Notes: generated from the sequence alone by a model not told the origin. DNA of 64,000 nt from Pseudomonas sp. JAI120 (GCF_014207255.1 NZ_JACHCZ010000005.1:62001-126000); one strand, 5' to 3'. Positions 7,527 through 16,039 are shown, counted from the stretch's first letter. Numbers and translations are program-made.

Positions 7527-7563
7527 CAGCGTGCATCCTCCCCTAAACATTGGCCCTGGCACC

Positions 7564-7579
7564 CGGCACGGACTGTGCA
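7564..7579 (+). promoter_or_regulatory. Predicted sigma54 promoter of the sfnB-type gene
   Basis: CGGCACGGACTGTGCA matches the TGGCACG-N4-TTGCA consensus except for two bases and keeps the invariant GG-N10-GC spacing. It ends 39 bases before the start codon at 7619. Confidence 0.65.
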
Positions 7580-7618
7580 ATCACTCCCGGTACCGATCAC
7601 TGCCCCGGAGCCTTGCTC

Positions 7619-8857
7619 ATGACCGAACACCACGTTATCAACCCGCTGTCTGTCGGCGTCGACTACCCCACGTTGGCTGCACGCTTTCGTCCGATTTTCC
7701 AGCGCATCGCCGATGGCGCGGTGGCACGCGAACAAACCCGCGCCCTGCCCCATGAGCCGATCCAATGGCTCAAGGAGGCCGGCTTCGGCGCGGTGCGGGT
7801 GCCGGTGGAATACGGCGGTGGCGGTGCTTCGCTGCCGCAACTGTTCGAACTGCTTATCGAACTGGCCGAGGCCGACTCCAACGTGCCCCAGGCCCTGCGC
7901 GGGCATTTCGCCTTTGCCGAAGACCGCCTGAATGCGCCGCCCAATGCCGGCCGCGACCTGTGGTTCAAGCGCTTTGTGGACGGCGATATCGTCGGCTGCG
8001 CCTGGACTGAAATCGGCGCAGTGGCCATCGGTGACGTTGTCACCCAGGTCAGCCCGGACGGCGATCAGTGGAAACTCAACGGTGAAAAGTTCTACAGCAC
8101 CGGCAGCATTTTCTCTGACTGGATCGACGTGTACGCCCAGCGCAGCGACACCGGCGGCGATGTGATCGCCGCCACCCGCGCGCGCCAACCCGGCGTGGAA
8201 CACAGCGATGACTGGGACGGTTTTGGCCAGCGCACCACGGGCAGCGGCACCTCGCGCTTTACCGATGCAGTGGTGGAGGCGGAAAACGTCATAGACTTTG
8301 CGACCCGCTTCAAATACCAGACCGCGTTCTACCAGCTCGTACTGTTAGCGAGCCTCGCCGGTATCGGCCGTGCCGCGTTGCGCGATGTGGCCCACCAGGT
8401 GCGCAGCCGCAAGCGCATCTACAGCCATGGCAATGCCCAGCATGTCAGCCAGGACGCCCAGATCCAGCAGGTGGTGGGCGAAGTCGCAGCCTTGGTCTAC
8501 GCCGCCGAAGCCAGCGCGTTGAAGGCCGCAGTGCCGGCACAACGGGCGTACCTGGCGCGTTTCGGGGGGGATGAGGGTGTCGAGCGCGAAGCCAACGTAG
8601 CGGCCGAAATCGAGTCGGCCACAGCGCAGGTGGTGGTGTCGGAGCTGATCCAGCGCGCCACCAGTGAGTTGTTCAACGCACTGGGGGCGTCGGATGTGCG
8701 CCAGGGCAAGTCCCTCGACCGCCATTGGCGCAATGCGCGGACCGTGTCGTCGCACAACCCGGTGATCTACAAGGCGCGGATCGTGGGGGACTGGGTGATC
8801 AATGGCACCGAGCCGCCGTTTGTGTGGCAGATCGGCAATGGTCCGGCGAAAGCCTGA
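7619..8857 (+). CDS. sfnB: SfnB-family acyl-CoA dehydrogenase-like flavoprotein
   Basis: A 412-residue protein of the acyl-CoA dehydrogenase superfamily, in the subgroup annotated as SfnB-type sulfur acquisition oxidoreductases and related to DszC/SoxC desulfurization monooxygenases. The N-terminal helical domain (EAGFGAVRVPVEYGGGGAS), the central beta domain (WTEIGA, then GEKFYSTGS) and the C-terminal helical bundle (HNPVIYKARIVGDWVINGTEPP) are in the usual order. It probably uses reduced flavin and oxygen on an organosulfur substrate that is not known. ATG at 7619 follows GGAG at 7607-7610. Divergent from sfnG, and both carry -24/-12 promoters. Confidence 0.8.
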   Translation: MTEHHVINPLSVGVDYPTLAARFRPIFQRIADGAVAREQTRALPHEPIQWLKEAGFGAVRVPVEYGGGGASLPQLFELLIELAEADSNVPQALRGHFAFAEDRLNAPPNAGRDLWFKRFVDGDIVGCAWTEIGAVAIGDVVTQVSPDGDQWKLNGEKFYSTGSIFSDWIDVYAQRSDTGGDVIAATRARQPGVEHSDDWDGFGQRTTGSGTSRFTDAVVEAENVIDFATRFKYQTAFYQLVLLASLAGIGRAALRDVAHQVRSRKRIYSHGNAQHVSQDAQIQQVVGEVAALVYAAEASALKAAVPAQRAYLARFGGDEGVEREANVAAEIESATAQVVVSELIQRATSELFNALGASDVRQGKSLDRHWRNARTVSSHNPVIYKARIVGDWVINGTEPPFVWQIGNGPAKA

Positions 8858-9031
8858 GGCTGAGCGGGGTCAAAACTGTGGCGGCCCTGGCCCAGGACGG
8901 CTAACCCGGCGTCCTGCCGGGTTACCCACGGATTCAAGCCTGCGTTCGGCCAGTGTGTTTAATGGGGCGCCTAGGATCAAGATCAAAAGCCAGAGCAAAA
9001 ACAGACCGAGGCCTACCTGCGGGATAAAGAT

Positions 9032-9069
9032 CCAAATGTGGGAGGGGGCTTGCCCCCTCCCACATTTGG
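9032..9069. repeat. Perfect 18-base-arm palindrome (REP doublet)
   Basis: CCAAATGTGGGAGGGGGC and its exact complement are separated by only TT. The core TGTGGGAGGGGGCTTGCCCC belongs to a REP family of the P. fluorescens group; a related copy lies at 27310-27338. It sits between the ends of the convergent sfnB and TauE genes and could terminate both. Confidence 0.8.
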
Positions 9070-9098
9070 CCCTTGTATATTTGAATCCTGTGTACGCC

Positions 9099-9884
9099 TC
9101 AAAAGGCCAATTTGTAGCCGATGGTCATCAACATGATCGCCAGGCACGGGCGCAATACGCCGTCCGGGACTTTGCCGGTCATGTGGCTGCCGAAATAAAT
9201 GCCCGGCAGCGAACCCATCAGCAGAAAGCCCAGCAGGTGCCAGTCCATATTGCCCATGCCGGCATGGCCCAGGCCCGCCACCAGGGTCAGGGGTACGGCG
9301 TGGGCGATCTCGGTGCCGACCAGGCGGCGCGTGGCCAGGAACGGATAGAGGATAAATAACGCGACCGTGCCGAGGGCGCCGGCGCCGATGGAGGTCAGTG
9401 CAACCATGGTACCCAGCACCGCACCGGTCACCACGGTCAACGCATTCAGGTTGCGCGGGTTCATATGGTAGTGATCGCCCGCATGGCGCTGGGCGAACGC
9501 CAACAGGCGCTGCTTGAACAGGATCGCCAGGGCGGTCAGCAGCAGCACCACGCCGAGGGCCTGCTTGATCACCGCGTTCATGGCGCTGGGGTCGGTGTGC
9601 AGGCTGGCGAGGAACCACAGGGTCAGCAACACCGCAGGCACACTGCCCAGGGTCAGCCAGCCGGTGATGGTCCAGTCGATGTTCTTGTTCTTGCTGTGTA
9701 CCAGCACGCCACCGGACTTGGTGATGGCCGCGTACAGCAGGTCAGTGCCCACGGCCGTGGCCGGGTTGATGCCGAACCACAAGAGGATCGGGGTCATCAA
9801 CGAGCCCCCGCCTACACCGGTCATGCCGACGATAAAACCAACAATCAGGCCCGCGATTACAAAACCAAAGTTACCCACTTCCAT
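9099..9884 (-). CDS. TauE/SafE (TSUP) family sulfite exporter-like permease
   Basis: A 261-residue integral membrane protein with about eight hydrophobic helices. It shows the duplicated TSUP signature: VGMTGVGGGSLMTPILLWFGINPATAVGTDL-type sequence at the N-terminus and a second copy starting LTSIGAGALGTVALFILYP in the C-terminal half. Family members export sulfite, sulfoacetate or related organosulfur anions. Proximity to sfnG and sfnB suggests that it handles sulfite or sulfonate released during sulfone use, though it is convergent and not in their operon. ATG at 9884 is used, one codon inside a TTG. Confidence 0.8.
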   Translation of the reverse strand: MEVGNFGFVIAGLIVGFIVGMTGVGGGSLMTPILLWFGINPATAVGTDLLYAAITKSGGVLVHSKNKNIDWTITGWLTLGSVPAVLLTLWFLASLHTDPSAMNAVIKQALGVVLLLTALAILFKQRLLAFAQRHAGDHYHMNPRNLNALTVVTGAVLGTMVALTSIGAGALGTVALFILYPFLATRRLVGTEIAHAVPLTLVAGLGHAGMGNMDWHLLGFLLMGSLPGIYFGSHMTGKVPDGVLRPCLAIMLMTIGYKLAF

Positions 9885-9975
9885 CAAAGCTACCTGCGGC
9901 CTTATAAAATTCTGGCCGCAGGATAGCGATTTTTCTTATAACGACTTATATCAATATGATCTGACTTTATGCCTT

Positions 9976-10746
9976 TTATGGCAGTCGGCGGCAGACATAC
10001 GCCTGGGTTTGATAGGGAAACGCCACTGTGTCACGGCCTTTCAATGCCGGATGGGTGGCGATCAAGCCACGCAACTGCTCGGTCACGAGGGCTTTTTCAG
10101 CCTCGGGCAACGCGGCAATAAAGCTCACGGAGAGGAAGCGATCCATGATCACTTCCTGTGGGCTGCCTACATGGCTATACGGGAAACACGTCATTTCGGG
10201 GTCGGAAAAGTACTCGCCGTTGAACGCTTCGCGCCAGCGCCCGGAGTGAAAGCGCGGGGTGTCACCTTCGTAGGGGGTAATGATCGCGGTGATGGCCGCC
10301 ACCCAATCCACCGATTCATCGCGCACATTCCACACCAGCCCAAGGCGCCCTGCGGGCTTGAGTACGCGATGGATTTCCGCCAGCGCGGCCTGGGTGGAGA
10401 ACCAGTGGAAGGCCTGCGCGCAGACCACCGCGTCGGCGCTGGCAGTCTCCAGGGGGATGGCTTCGGCGGTGCCATTGACCAGGCGCACGTCCGGCAGCAG
10501 ACGGGTCAACTGCGCACCCATGGCCTGCACCGGCTCCACGGCGATCAACGTAGGCGCCAGGGTACTGAGCAGGCGCGTGAACTTGCCGGTGCCGGCGCCC
10601 AGGTCGACGACTAATGAATGTGCATCAACGCCGAGTACATCCGTGAGCCAGCCGGTGAGCTGCCGGGGATAATTTGGCCGGCCTTGGGCGTAGGTGACGG
10701 CCTGGGTAGAGAAACCTTGTTGAGCAGACGCGTGAACACCAGTCAT
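9976..10746 (-). CDS. Class I SAM-dependent methyltransferase
   Basis: A 256-residue soluble enzyme with the methyltransferase-11 fold. Motif I is VVDLGAGTGKFTR (about residues 47-59), followed by an acidic ribose-binding position (IAVEP) and the post-motif DAVVCAQAFHWF. The N-terminus (STQAVTYAQGRPNYP) is typical of the group that includes yeast Crg1-like small-molecule methyltransferases. The acceptor is unknown. ATG at 10746 follows GAGGAGAG. It stands alone between the TSUP gene and the DUF3455 gene, so context says little. Confidence 0.8.
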   Translation of the reverse strand: MTGVHASAQQGFSTQAVTYAQGRPNYPRQLTGWLTDVLGVDAHSLVVDLGAGTGKFTRLLSTLAPTLIAVEPVQAMGAQLTRLLPDVRLVNGTAEAIPLETASADAVVCAQAFHWFSTQAALAEIHRVLKPAGRLGLVWNVRDESVDWVAAITAIITPYEGDTPRFHSGRWREAFNGEYFSDPEMTCFPYSHVGSPQEVIMDRFLSVSFIAALPEAEKALVTEQLRGLIATHPALKGRDTVAFPYQTQAYVCRRLP

Positions 10747-10883
10747 TGCCAATCTCTCCTCGGGTAAAGCGGGGGCACAGTGTGCGCCTTCCCCAGTTTA
10801 TTTTCTAATCGCTGCATCCAATCGTATGCGTCATGGGTAGTCCTCCCAGTAACCCCGCTGTTTGACTGAATGGAGAAACACCC

Positions 10884-11405
10884 ATGAAAGCTAAAGCACT
10901 GCTCTGCCTCACTGGTTTACTCATTGCCACCCCAGCGGCCTTTGCCCAGACCGGCTTGCCCGACAGCATCAAGGTGCCGGATGGCCACAAGGTGGCACTG
11001 GAAACCACCGGCATCGGCGAAATCACCTACGAGTGCCGCGACAAGGACAATGCCGCCGGCCAGACCGAATGGACCTTCGTCGGCCCCAAGGCCGTGCTGA
11101 ATGACCGCAGCGGCAAGCAAGTGGGCAGCTACTTCGGCCCACCGGCTACCTGGCAGGCCAAGGACGGCTCGAAAATCACCGGCACCCAGCTCGCCGTAGC
11201 CCCCTCGGGTGCGGGTAACCTGCCCTACCAATTGGTCAAGGCCAACCCGGCCGAGGGCAAGGGCGCGATGAGCGGCGTGAGTTACATCCAGCGGGTCGCG
11301 CTCAAAGGTGGCGTGGCACCGAGCACCGAGTGCACCACTGCCAACAAGGGCAAGCAGGAAGTGGTGAAGTACCAGGCCGACTACATTTTCTGGGCGGCCA
11401 ACTGA
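10884..11405 (+). CDS. DUF3455 secreted protein
   Basis: A 173-residue protein with a Sec signal peptide (MKAKALLCLTGLLIATPAAFA, cleavage near residue 22). The mature part has the DUF3455 pattern: VALETTGIGEITYECRDK, the WTFVGPKAVL block, and YFGPPATWQAKDGS. Two mature cysteines could form a periplasmic disulfide. Function is unknown. It is followed after 78 bases by an ECF sigma/anti-sigma pair on the same strand, and a palindrome (11424-11451) lies between, so it may be a co-regulated target rather than part of the operon. Confidence 0.82.
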   Translation: MKAKALLCLTGLLIATPAAFAQTGLPDSIKVPDGHKVALETTGIGEITYECRDKDNAAGQTEWTFVGPKAVLNDRSGKQVGSYFGPPATWQAKDGSKITGTQLAVAPSGAGNLPYQLVKANPAEGKGAMSGVSYIQRVALKGGVAPSTECTTANKGKQEVVKYQADYIFWAAN

Positions 11406-11423
11406 GCAAACTGCGCTACGCTG

Positions 11424-11451
11424 CCCCTGTAGGAGCCGGCTCCTACAGGGG
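11424..11451. repeat. Perfect loopless palindrome (REP-type)
   Basis: CCCCTGTAGGAGCC is directly followed by its exact complement. TGTAGGAGC is the core of a common pseudomonad REP element. It lies between the DUF3455 gene and the sigma factor gene and may reduce read-through. Confidence 0.65.
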
Positions 11452-11483
11452 GGTGGTTATCGTTATTACAGCGGTGGAAGTAC

Positions 11484-12020
11484 GTGGCCTTGCCTGACAC
11501 CCATTTTGATTATGAAGCCTGCCTATTGGCCTGTGCCCGTGGCGAGCAACGTGCCCTGCGTCAACTGTATGAGCAGGACAGCAGCCGTTTGCTCGGCGTG
11601 GCGTTGCGCATCGTCCGGGACAAAGCCCTGGCCGAAGACGTTGTGCATGACGCATTTATGAAGATCTGGCACGGCGCCGGCAGTTTCGACCCCGAACGCG
11701 GTTCGGCACGGGGTTGGGTGTTCAGTGTGACCCGTCACCTAGCCCTCAACTACGTGCGCAACCACCATCGCGAGGTGGCACTGGGCGAGGAACATGAACA
11801 GCTCGCCGCGCCTCACGACACCTTTGAATTCCCCGCACGCGCAGGCTTGATGCACACCTGCCTGCAACAACTCGACCCGGCCCGTCGCACCTGCATCCTG
11901 CATGCCTATGTCGACGGTTATTCCCACAGCGAAATCGCTTCAAGACTGGGCACCCCGCTGGGGACCGTCAAGGCCTGGATAAAACGTAGCCTCGCCGCGC
12001 TGCGGGAGTGCATGGCATGA
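11484..12020 (+). CDS. ECF-type RNA polymerase sigma factor
   Basis: A 178-residue alternative sigma factor. Region 2 is visible at about residues 22-88 (LYEQDSSRLLGVALRIV, then DVVHDAFMKIW, then GSARGWVFSVTRHLALNYVR) and region 4 at about 128-175 (DPARRTCILHAYVDGYSHSEIASRLGTP leading into GTVKAWIKRSL, the helix-turn-helix). The GTG at 11484 is used; GTGGAAG precedes it. The stop overlaps the start of the anti-sigma gene (ATGA), a tightly coupled regulatory pair. It resembles SigK/RpoE-like factors paired with RskA-type anti-sigmas; its signal and regulon are unknown. Confidence 0.88.
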   Translation: MALPDTHFDYEACLLACARGEQRALRQLYEQDSSRLLGVALRIVRDKALAEDVVHDAFMKIWHGAGSFDPERGSARGWVFSVTRHLALNYVRNHHREVALGEEHEQLAAPHDTFEFPARAGLMHTCLQQLDPARRTCILHAYVDGYSHSEIASRLGTPLGTVKAWIKRSLAALRECMA

Positions 12021-12691
12021 ACGAAACACTCGACGAACTGGCCAGCGAATACGTACTGGGCACCCTGCCGGCCGAACAACGCGCCGAGGTGGAACAACGC
12101 CTCCCGCACGATGCGCAATTGCGTGCGGCGGTGGACGCCTGGGAGCAGCGCCTGTTGCCCCTGACCGCGCTGGCAGAACCGGTGTCGCCCTCCGCTGAAC
12201 TGTGGCGGCGTATCCAGCGCAACATCGCCCCTGCGCAAACCCGCGCAGGGTGGTGGAACCTGCTGGCGTTGTGGCGGAGCCTGGCGGGTGCGGGGCTGGT
12301 GACGACGCTGGTGCTCGCGGCCTTGTTGCTGACGCGCCCTCCTGCGCTGTCCCCCAGCTTTGTGGTGGTACTGGTGGCGCCGCAAAGCCAGGCACCGGGC
12401 TGGGTGATCCAGGCCAGCAATAATCAGCAGATCCAGTTGATTCCGTTGGGCGTGATGGAAGTGCCGGCGGACAAGGCCTTGCAGTTCTGGACCAAGGGCG
12501 ATGGCTGGCAAGGCCCGGTGTCCCTGGGGCTGGTCAAGCCGGGGCAAACCCTGTCGGTGCCGCTGGACAAACTGCCGCCGCTGGCGCCCAACCAGTTGTT
12601 CGAACTGACCCTGGAAGACCCGCGTGGCTCGCCCACCGGTAAACCCACAGGACCGATCCAGGCAATCGGCCGTGCGGTCAAGGTGCTCTGA
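12017..12691 (+). CDS. RskA-type anti-sigma factor
   Basis: A 224-residue inner-membrane protein that should bind and silence the sigma factor encoded immediately upstream. Residues 1-75 form a cytosolic sigma-binding domain (ELASEYVLGTLPAEQRAEVE), one transmembrane helix lies at about 92-110 (AGLVTTLVLAALLL), and the periplasmic part is the RskA C-terminal domain (ALQFWTKGDGWQGPVSLG). It lacks the His-x3-Cys-x2-Cys zinc motif of ZAS anti-sigmas. ATG at 12017 overlaps the sigma stop; GGGAG is upstream. It ends flush against the convergent histidine kinase gene. Confidence 0.85.
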   Translation: MNETLDELASEYVLGTLPAEQRAEVEQRLPHDAQLRAAVDAWEQRLLPLTALAEPVSPSAELWRRIQRNIAPAQTRAGWWNLLALWRSLAGAGLVTTLVLAALLLTRPPALSPSFVVVLVAPQSQAPGWVIQASNNQQIQLIPLGVMEVPADKALQFWTKGDGWQGPVSLGLVKPGQTLSVPLDKLPPLAPNQLFELTLEDPRGSPTGKPTGPIQAIGRAVKVL

Positions 12692-13993
12692 TCAGGCGAC
12701 ATTGGGCAGCCACACCCGAAAGCGTGCGCCACCCAACGGCGAGGCCAATGCGGTCAGGGTGCCGCCCTGGGCTTCCATGGCGCGCCGGCTGATCGCCAGG
12801 CCCAGGCCAAAGCCGCCGGTGGAACGGTCGCGGCTGCGGTCGAGGCGGTAAAAGGGCTCGAAGATACGCTCGCGCTGGTCCAGCGGAATGCCGATGCCGT
12901 CGTCATCCACCCAGATTTCACAGCCTTTGGGGCAGACCTTGACGCCCACCTGAATGCGCTTGTCGCAGTAACGCGTGGCATTGCGCAGCAGGTTCTGCAA
13001 GGCGCGGGCGGTGAGGCGTGGGTCGAGGCTGAAGCCTTCCACGGTGCAATCGAGGGCCACATCGATGACGATCTCGGGGTTTTCCAGTTCGTCATCGACG
13101 CTGCCCAGCACACTGTCGATAAATTCATCGAGCACCACCTCAACCCGCTCCGGCAGTTGCGCCGGGTTTTGCAGGCGGCTGTAGGACAGCAACTCCAGCA
13201 CCAGTTCATCCAACTCACGAATATGCGCCACCAGGCCATGCAGGCGTGCGCGACTGGCCTCTGGTAAATCCTCCGACAGCGCCAGGGCCAGGCCGAAATC
13301 CAGGCGTGTGAGCGGTGTGCGCAGTTCATGGGAGACCGCGTTGAGCAGGTCGCGCTGCTGGTTAAGCAGGTGTTCGATGTCGTCGGCCATGGTATCGAAC
13401 ACCGCCGCCAGGCTGCCGATGTTGGAGCTGGGCGGGATGTGTGTGCGCTCGGCCAGGTTGCCTTTGCCCAGTTGCGTGGCGGTGCTTTTCAGGCGTTCGA
13501 GGTCGCGCCAGTGCGGGCGCAGCCAGAACAGCAGGCAGGCCAGCAACGCCGCACCGATCAGCACGTTCATCGACCAGTACAACAGGTTCATGTCCAGCGG
13601 GTCCGGCGGGACGGTGAGCTTGACCACGAACTGCTCGTTGAGCGGCGAACTGATGTCCTCCATCCAGCCCCACTCCCCCAGGTGAATCACGGGTTTGCCC
13701 TGCTCCAGCAGTTTCGCTTCCTGCGCGGTGTAGCGGGCGTCCTGGCGTAACAGCAACTGCACTTTGAGTGGCGCGAAGTCACGGCCCAGTTGCTCGGTCA
13801 CCTGGGACCAGCGCTCCACCGGCGCGCGCAGGTACTGCTTGACGATCAGCTTCTGCATGCCCCGGGATTGCTCGACGTTGTAGTCCAGGTAGCGGTGTTC
13901 GAAGAGTTGGATCACCAGCTTGGGAATCAGGAAGATCGCCGCGCTGTAGGTGATGATGGTGATCAGGTAGAGGCGTACCAGTACACGAAACAT
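12692..13993 (-). CDS. Sensor histidine kinase
   Basis: A 433-residue membrane sensor. Transmembrane helices at about 6-28 and 139-160 flank a periplasmic sensing domain of roughly 110 residues. A HAMP segment follows, then the HisKA box NAVSHELRTPLTRLD with His222, and the HATPase domain with N (NLLRNATRY), G1 (DDDGIGIP), F (FEPFYR) and G2 (GFGLGLAI) boxes. It lies 3 bases downstream of its response regulator gene. Because the pair is divergent from an RND pump, it most likely controls that pump; the signal is unknown. Similar in plan to RstB/ParS-type kinases. Confidence 0.88.
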   Translation of the reverse strand: MFRVLVRLYLITIITYSAAIFLIPKLVIQLFEHRYLDYNVEQSRGMQKLIVKQYLRAPVERWSQVTEQLGRDFAPLKVQLLLRQDARYTAQEAKLLEQGKPVIHLGEWGWMEDISSPLNEQFVVKLTVPPDPLDMNLLYWSMNVLIGAALLACLLFWLRPHWRDLERLKSTATQLGKGNLAERTHIPPSSNIGSLAAVFDTMADDIEHLLNQQRDLLNAVSHELRTPLTRLDFGLALALSEDLPEASRARLHGLVAHIRELDELVLELLSYSRLQNPAQLPERVEVVLDEFIDSVLGSVDDELENPEIVIDVALDCTVEGFSLDPRLTARALQNLLRNATRYCDKRIQVGVKVCPKGCEIWVDDDGIGIPLDQRERIFEPFYRLDRSRDRSTGGFGLGLAISRRAMEAQGGTLTALASPLGGARFRVWLPNVA

Positions 13994-13996
13994 CGG

Positions 13997-14698
13997 TCAG
14001 CATTCCCACTCGGAACGGCTGAACAGGTAGCCCTTGCCCCACACGGTCTTGATCTTGCGCGCTTCACCGGCGTGGTCGTCGAACTTGCGGCGCAGCTTGG
14101 AAATGGCCACGTCCACCGAACGGTCGGTGCCGTTGAACTCGATACCGCGCAGGCGTTGCAGGATCTGGTCGCGGCTGAGCACTTCGCCGGCGTGCCGGGC
14201 CAGCACCACCAGCAGGTTGTATTCGCCACTGGACAACTCCACCGCCTGCTCGCGCCAGGTCACGGTGCGTTCCGACAGGTCGATGCACAGGTTGCCCATC
14301 AGGATCTGGTCGCTGGCTACCTGGGGCTCGGACAGACTGCTGCGCCGCAGCAAGGTGCGCACCCGCGCCAGCAGCACCCGCGGCTCGCAGGGTTTGGTGA
14401 CATAGTCGTCGGCGCCCATTTCCAGGCCCAGCACCTGGTCGTGGCTGTCGTCGCGGGCGGTGAGCATCAGGATCGGCAGGCCCGCCGAATCGGCGCGCAA
14501 CAGGCGGCACACTTGCAAGCCATCGAGGCCGGGCAGCATCAGGTCGAGGATCACCAGGTCCGGCGGGTTGAGGCGCGCGCGTTCGCGGACGTGGTCGCCC
14601 CGACTGAGCACGCTGACGTGGTAGCCATTGCGTTCCAGGTAGCTGGCAATCAGCTCGGAGAGTGCGGCGTCGTCTTCCACCAGGAGGATGTTGGGCAT
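13997..14698 (-). CDS. OmpR-family response regulator
   Basis: A 233-residue two-domain regulator. The receiver domain has Asp9-Asp10, the phospho-acceptor Asp52 (VILDLML), Thr80 and Lys102 (YVTKP). A winged-helix domain with the RSVDVAISKLRRKF recognition helix and the KTVWGKGYLF wing follows. ATG at 14698 is used because MPNILLVEDD is the usual family start; the frame stays open further upstream without a better site. First gene of the operon with the kinase. Likely target: the divergent RND pump promoter, where CACAG repeats occur (14790-14817). Confidence 0.9.
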   Translation of the reverse strand: MPNILLVEDDAALSELIASYLERNGYHVSVLSRGDHVRERARLNPPDLVILDLMLPGLDGLQVCRLLRADSAGLPILMLTARDDSHDQVLGLEMGADDYVTKPCEPRVLLARVRTLLRRSSLSEPQVASDQILMGNLCIDLSERTVTWREQAVELSSGEYNLLVVLARHAGEVLSRDQILQRLRGIEFNGTDRSVDVAISKLRRKFDDHAGEARKIKTVWGKGYLFSRSEWEC

Positions 14699-14789
14699 GG
14701 TGTTTCCAAATAATGCGGTTTGTTGGTGTGTTGCAGGATTGTGCAAGGATATACGCCCTCGACGCCCCGCGCGCCGCACCTTACATTTC

Positions 14790-14817
14790 TTCACAGACGA
14801 CCTACACAGCTTCACAG
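14790..14817. promoter_or_regulatory. Direct CACAG repeats in the pump/two-component intergenic region
   Basis: TTCACAG occurs at 14790-14796 and 14811-14817, exactly 21 bases apart (two helical turns), with a related TACACAG at 14803-14809 between. Tandem direct repeats on one helix face are typical OmpR-family binding sites. The binding protein is inferred to be the adjacent response regulator. Confidence 0.45.
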
Positions 14818-14869
14818 CACCACGGCGCAGGTGACCTTAGGATGCGCCAGTCAATATTGGGATAAGAGC

Positions 14870-16027
14870 ATGTCGAAGAATCTGTTTGCGCCATTTTGCC
14901 TGTTGGCCCTGACGCTGGCCCTGAGTGCCTGTGACAAATCGGCCGCCGAAGCGCCAGAAATGCCCCTGGCCAAAGTGCGCATCGAAACCCTTGAGGCCAA
15001 GCCCCTCTCCATCACCAGCGAGTTGAGCGGCCGCATCGCCGCGCCGCGCATCGCCGAAGTGCGCGCACGGGTCGCTGGCGTGGTGATGCAACGGGTCTTC
15101 AAGGAAGGCCATGACGTCAAACAGGGCGACGTGCTGTTTCGCATCGACCCGGCACCGTTCAAGGCTGACCTGGACAGCGCCCAGGCCAACCTGAGCAAGG
15201 CCGAGGCCAATGCGTTCCAGGCACGCTTGCAAGAGCAGCGCTACAGCCAATTGGTGGAAGGTAACGCCATCAGCGGCCAGGACTACGACAACGCCCGCGC
15301 CGCCGTGCGCCAGACCAACGCCGAAGTCGCCGCCAACAAGGCCGCCGTCGAGCGCGCCAAGTTGAACCTGGGCTACGCCACGGTGACCGCGCCGATTTCC
15401 GGGCGCATCGGCCGTGCCCTGGTGACCGAAGGCGCACTGGTGGGTCAGAACGAAGCCACGCCCCTCGCGATCATCCAGCAACTGGACCCGATCCACGCCG
15501 ACCTTACCCAGTCCACCCGCGAGCTGAACGACCTGCGTCGCGCCTTCCGCGCCGGCAGCTTGAAGCAGGTGGGCCAGGACCAGGCCAAGGCCACATTGAT
15601 CCAGGACGACGGCAGCCTCTACCCGCTGCCGGGCAAGTTGCTGTTCGCCGAGATCAGCGTCGACCCGGGCACCGGGCAGATCATCCTGCGCAGCGAGTTT
15701 CCCAACCCGGACCTCGACCTGCTGCCCGGCAGCTTCGTGCGGGTACGCCTGGAGCAAGCCGTCGACAAACAAGGCATCAGCGTGCCGCAACGCGCCATCA
15801 CCCGCGACAGCGCCGGCATCCCCATGGTGCTGCTGCTCGACGCCGAGCAGACCGTCAGCCAGCAGCCGGTAGAACTGGGTGCGGTGATCGATGACCGCTG
15901 GGTGGTCAGCCACGGCCTCAAGCCCGGCGACCGTATCGTCGTCGAAGGCCTGCAGCACGCGCGCCCCGGTGAAAAAGTCCAGGTCGATGACAGCACCACA
16001 CCCGTTGCCCAGGCTTCCGGCCAATAA
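14870..16027 (+). CDS. RND efflux periplasmic adaptor lipoprotein
   Basis: A 385-residue membrane fusion protein. The signal peptide ends in a lipobox LSAC (Cys at about residue 21), so it is a lipid-anchored periplasmic protein. The order is: beta-barrel strand, lipoyl half-motif (RVFKEGHDVKQGDVLFRIDP), alpha-helical hairpin (about residues 95-170), second lipoyl half (ATVTAPISGRIGR), and C-terminal barrel. The MexA/MexX/AcrA group is the closest by pattern. Start ATG at 14870 follows GGGATAAGA. It is followed by the pump gene after 12 bases; no outer-membrane channel gene is present, so a shared OprM-like channel is likely used. Confidence 0.88.
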   Translation: MSKNLFAPFCLLALTLALSACDKSAAEAPEMPLAKVRIETLEAKPLSITSELSGRIAAPRIAEVRARVAGVVMQRVFKEGHDVKQGDVLFRIDPAPFKADLDSAQANLSKAEANAFQARLQEQRYSQLVEGNAISGQDYDNARAAVRQTNAEVAANKAAVERAKLNLGYATVTAPISGRIGRALVTEGALVGQNEATPLAIIQQLDPIHADLTQSTRELNDLRRAFRAGSLKQVGQDQAKATLIQDDGSLYPLPGKLLFAEISVDPGTGQIILRSEFPNPDLDLLPGSFVRVRLEQAVDKQGISVPQRAITRDSAGIPMVLLLDAEQTVSQQPVELGAVIDDRWVVSHGLKPGDRIVVEGLQHARPGEKVQVDDSTTPVAQASGQ

Positions 16028-16039
16028 GGATCATTGACA

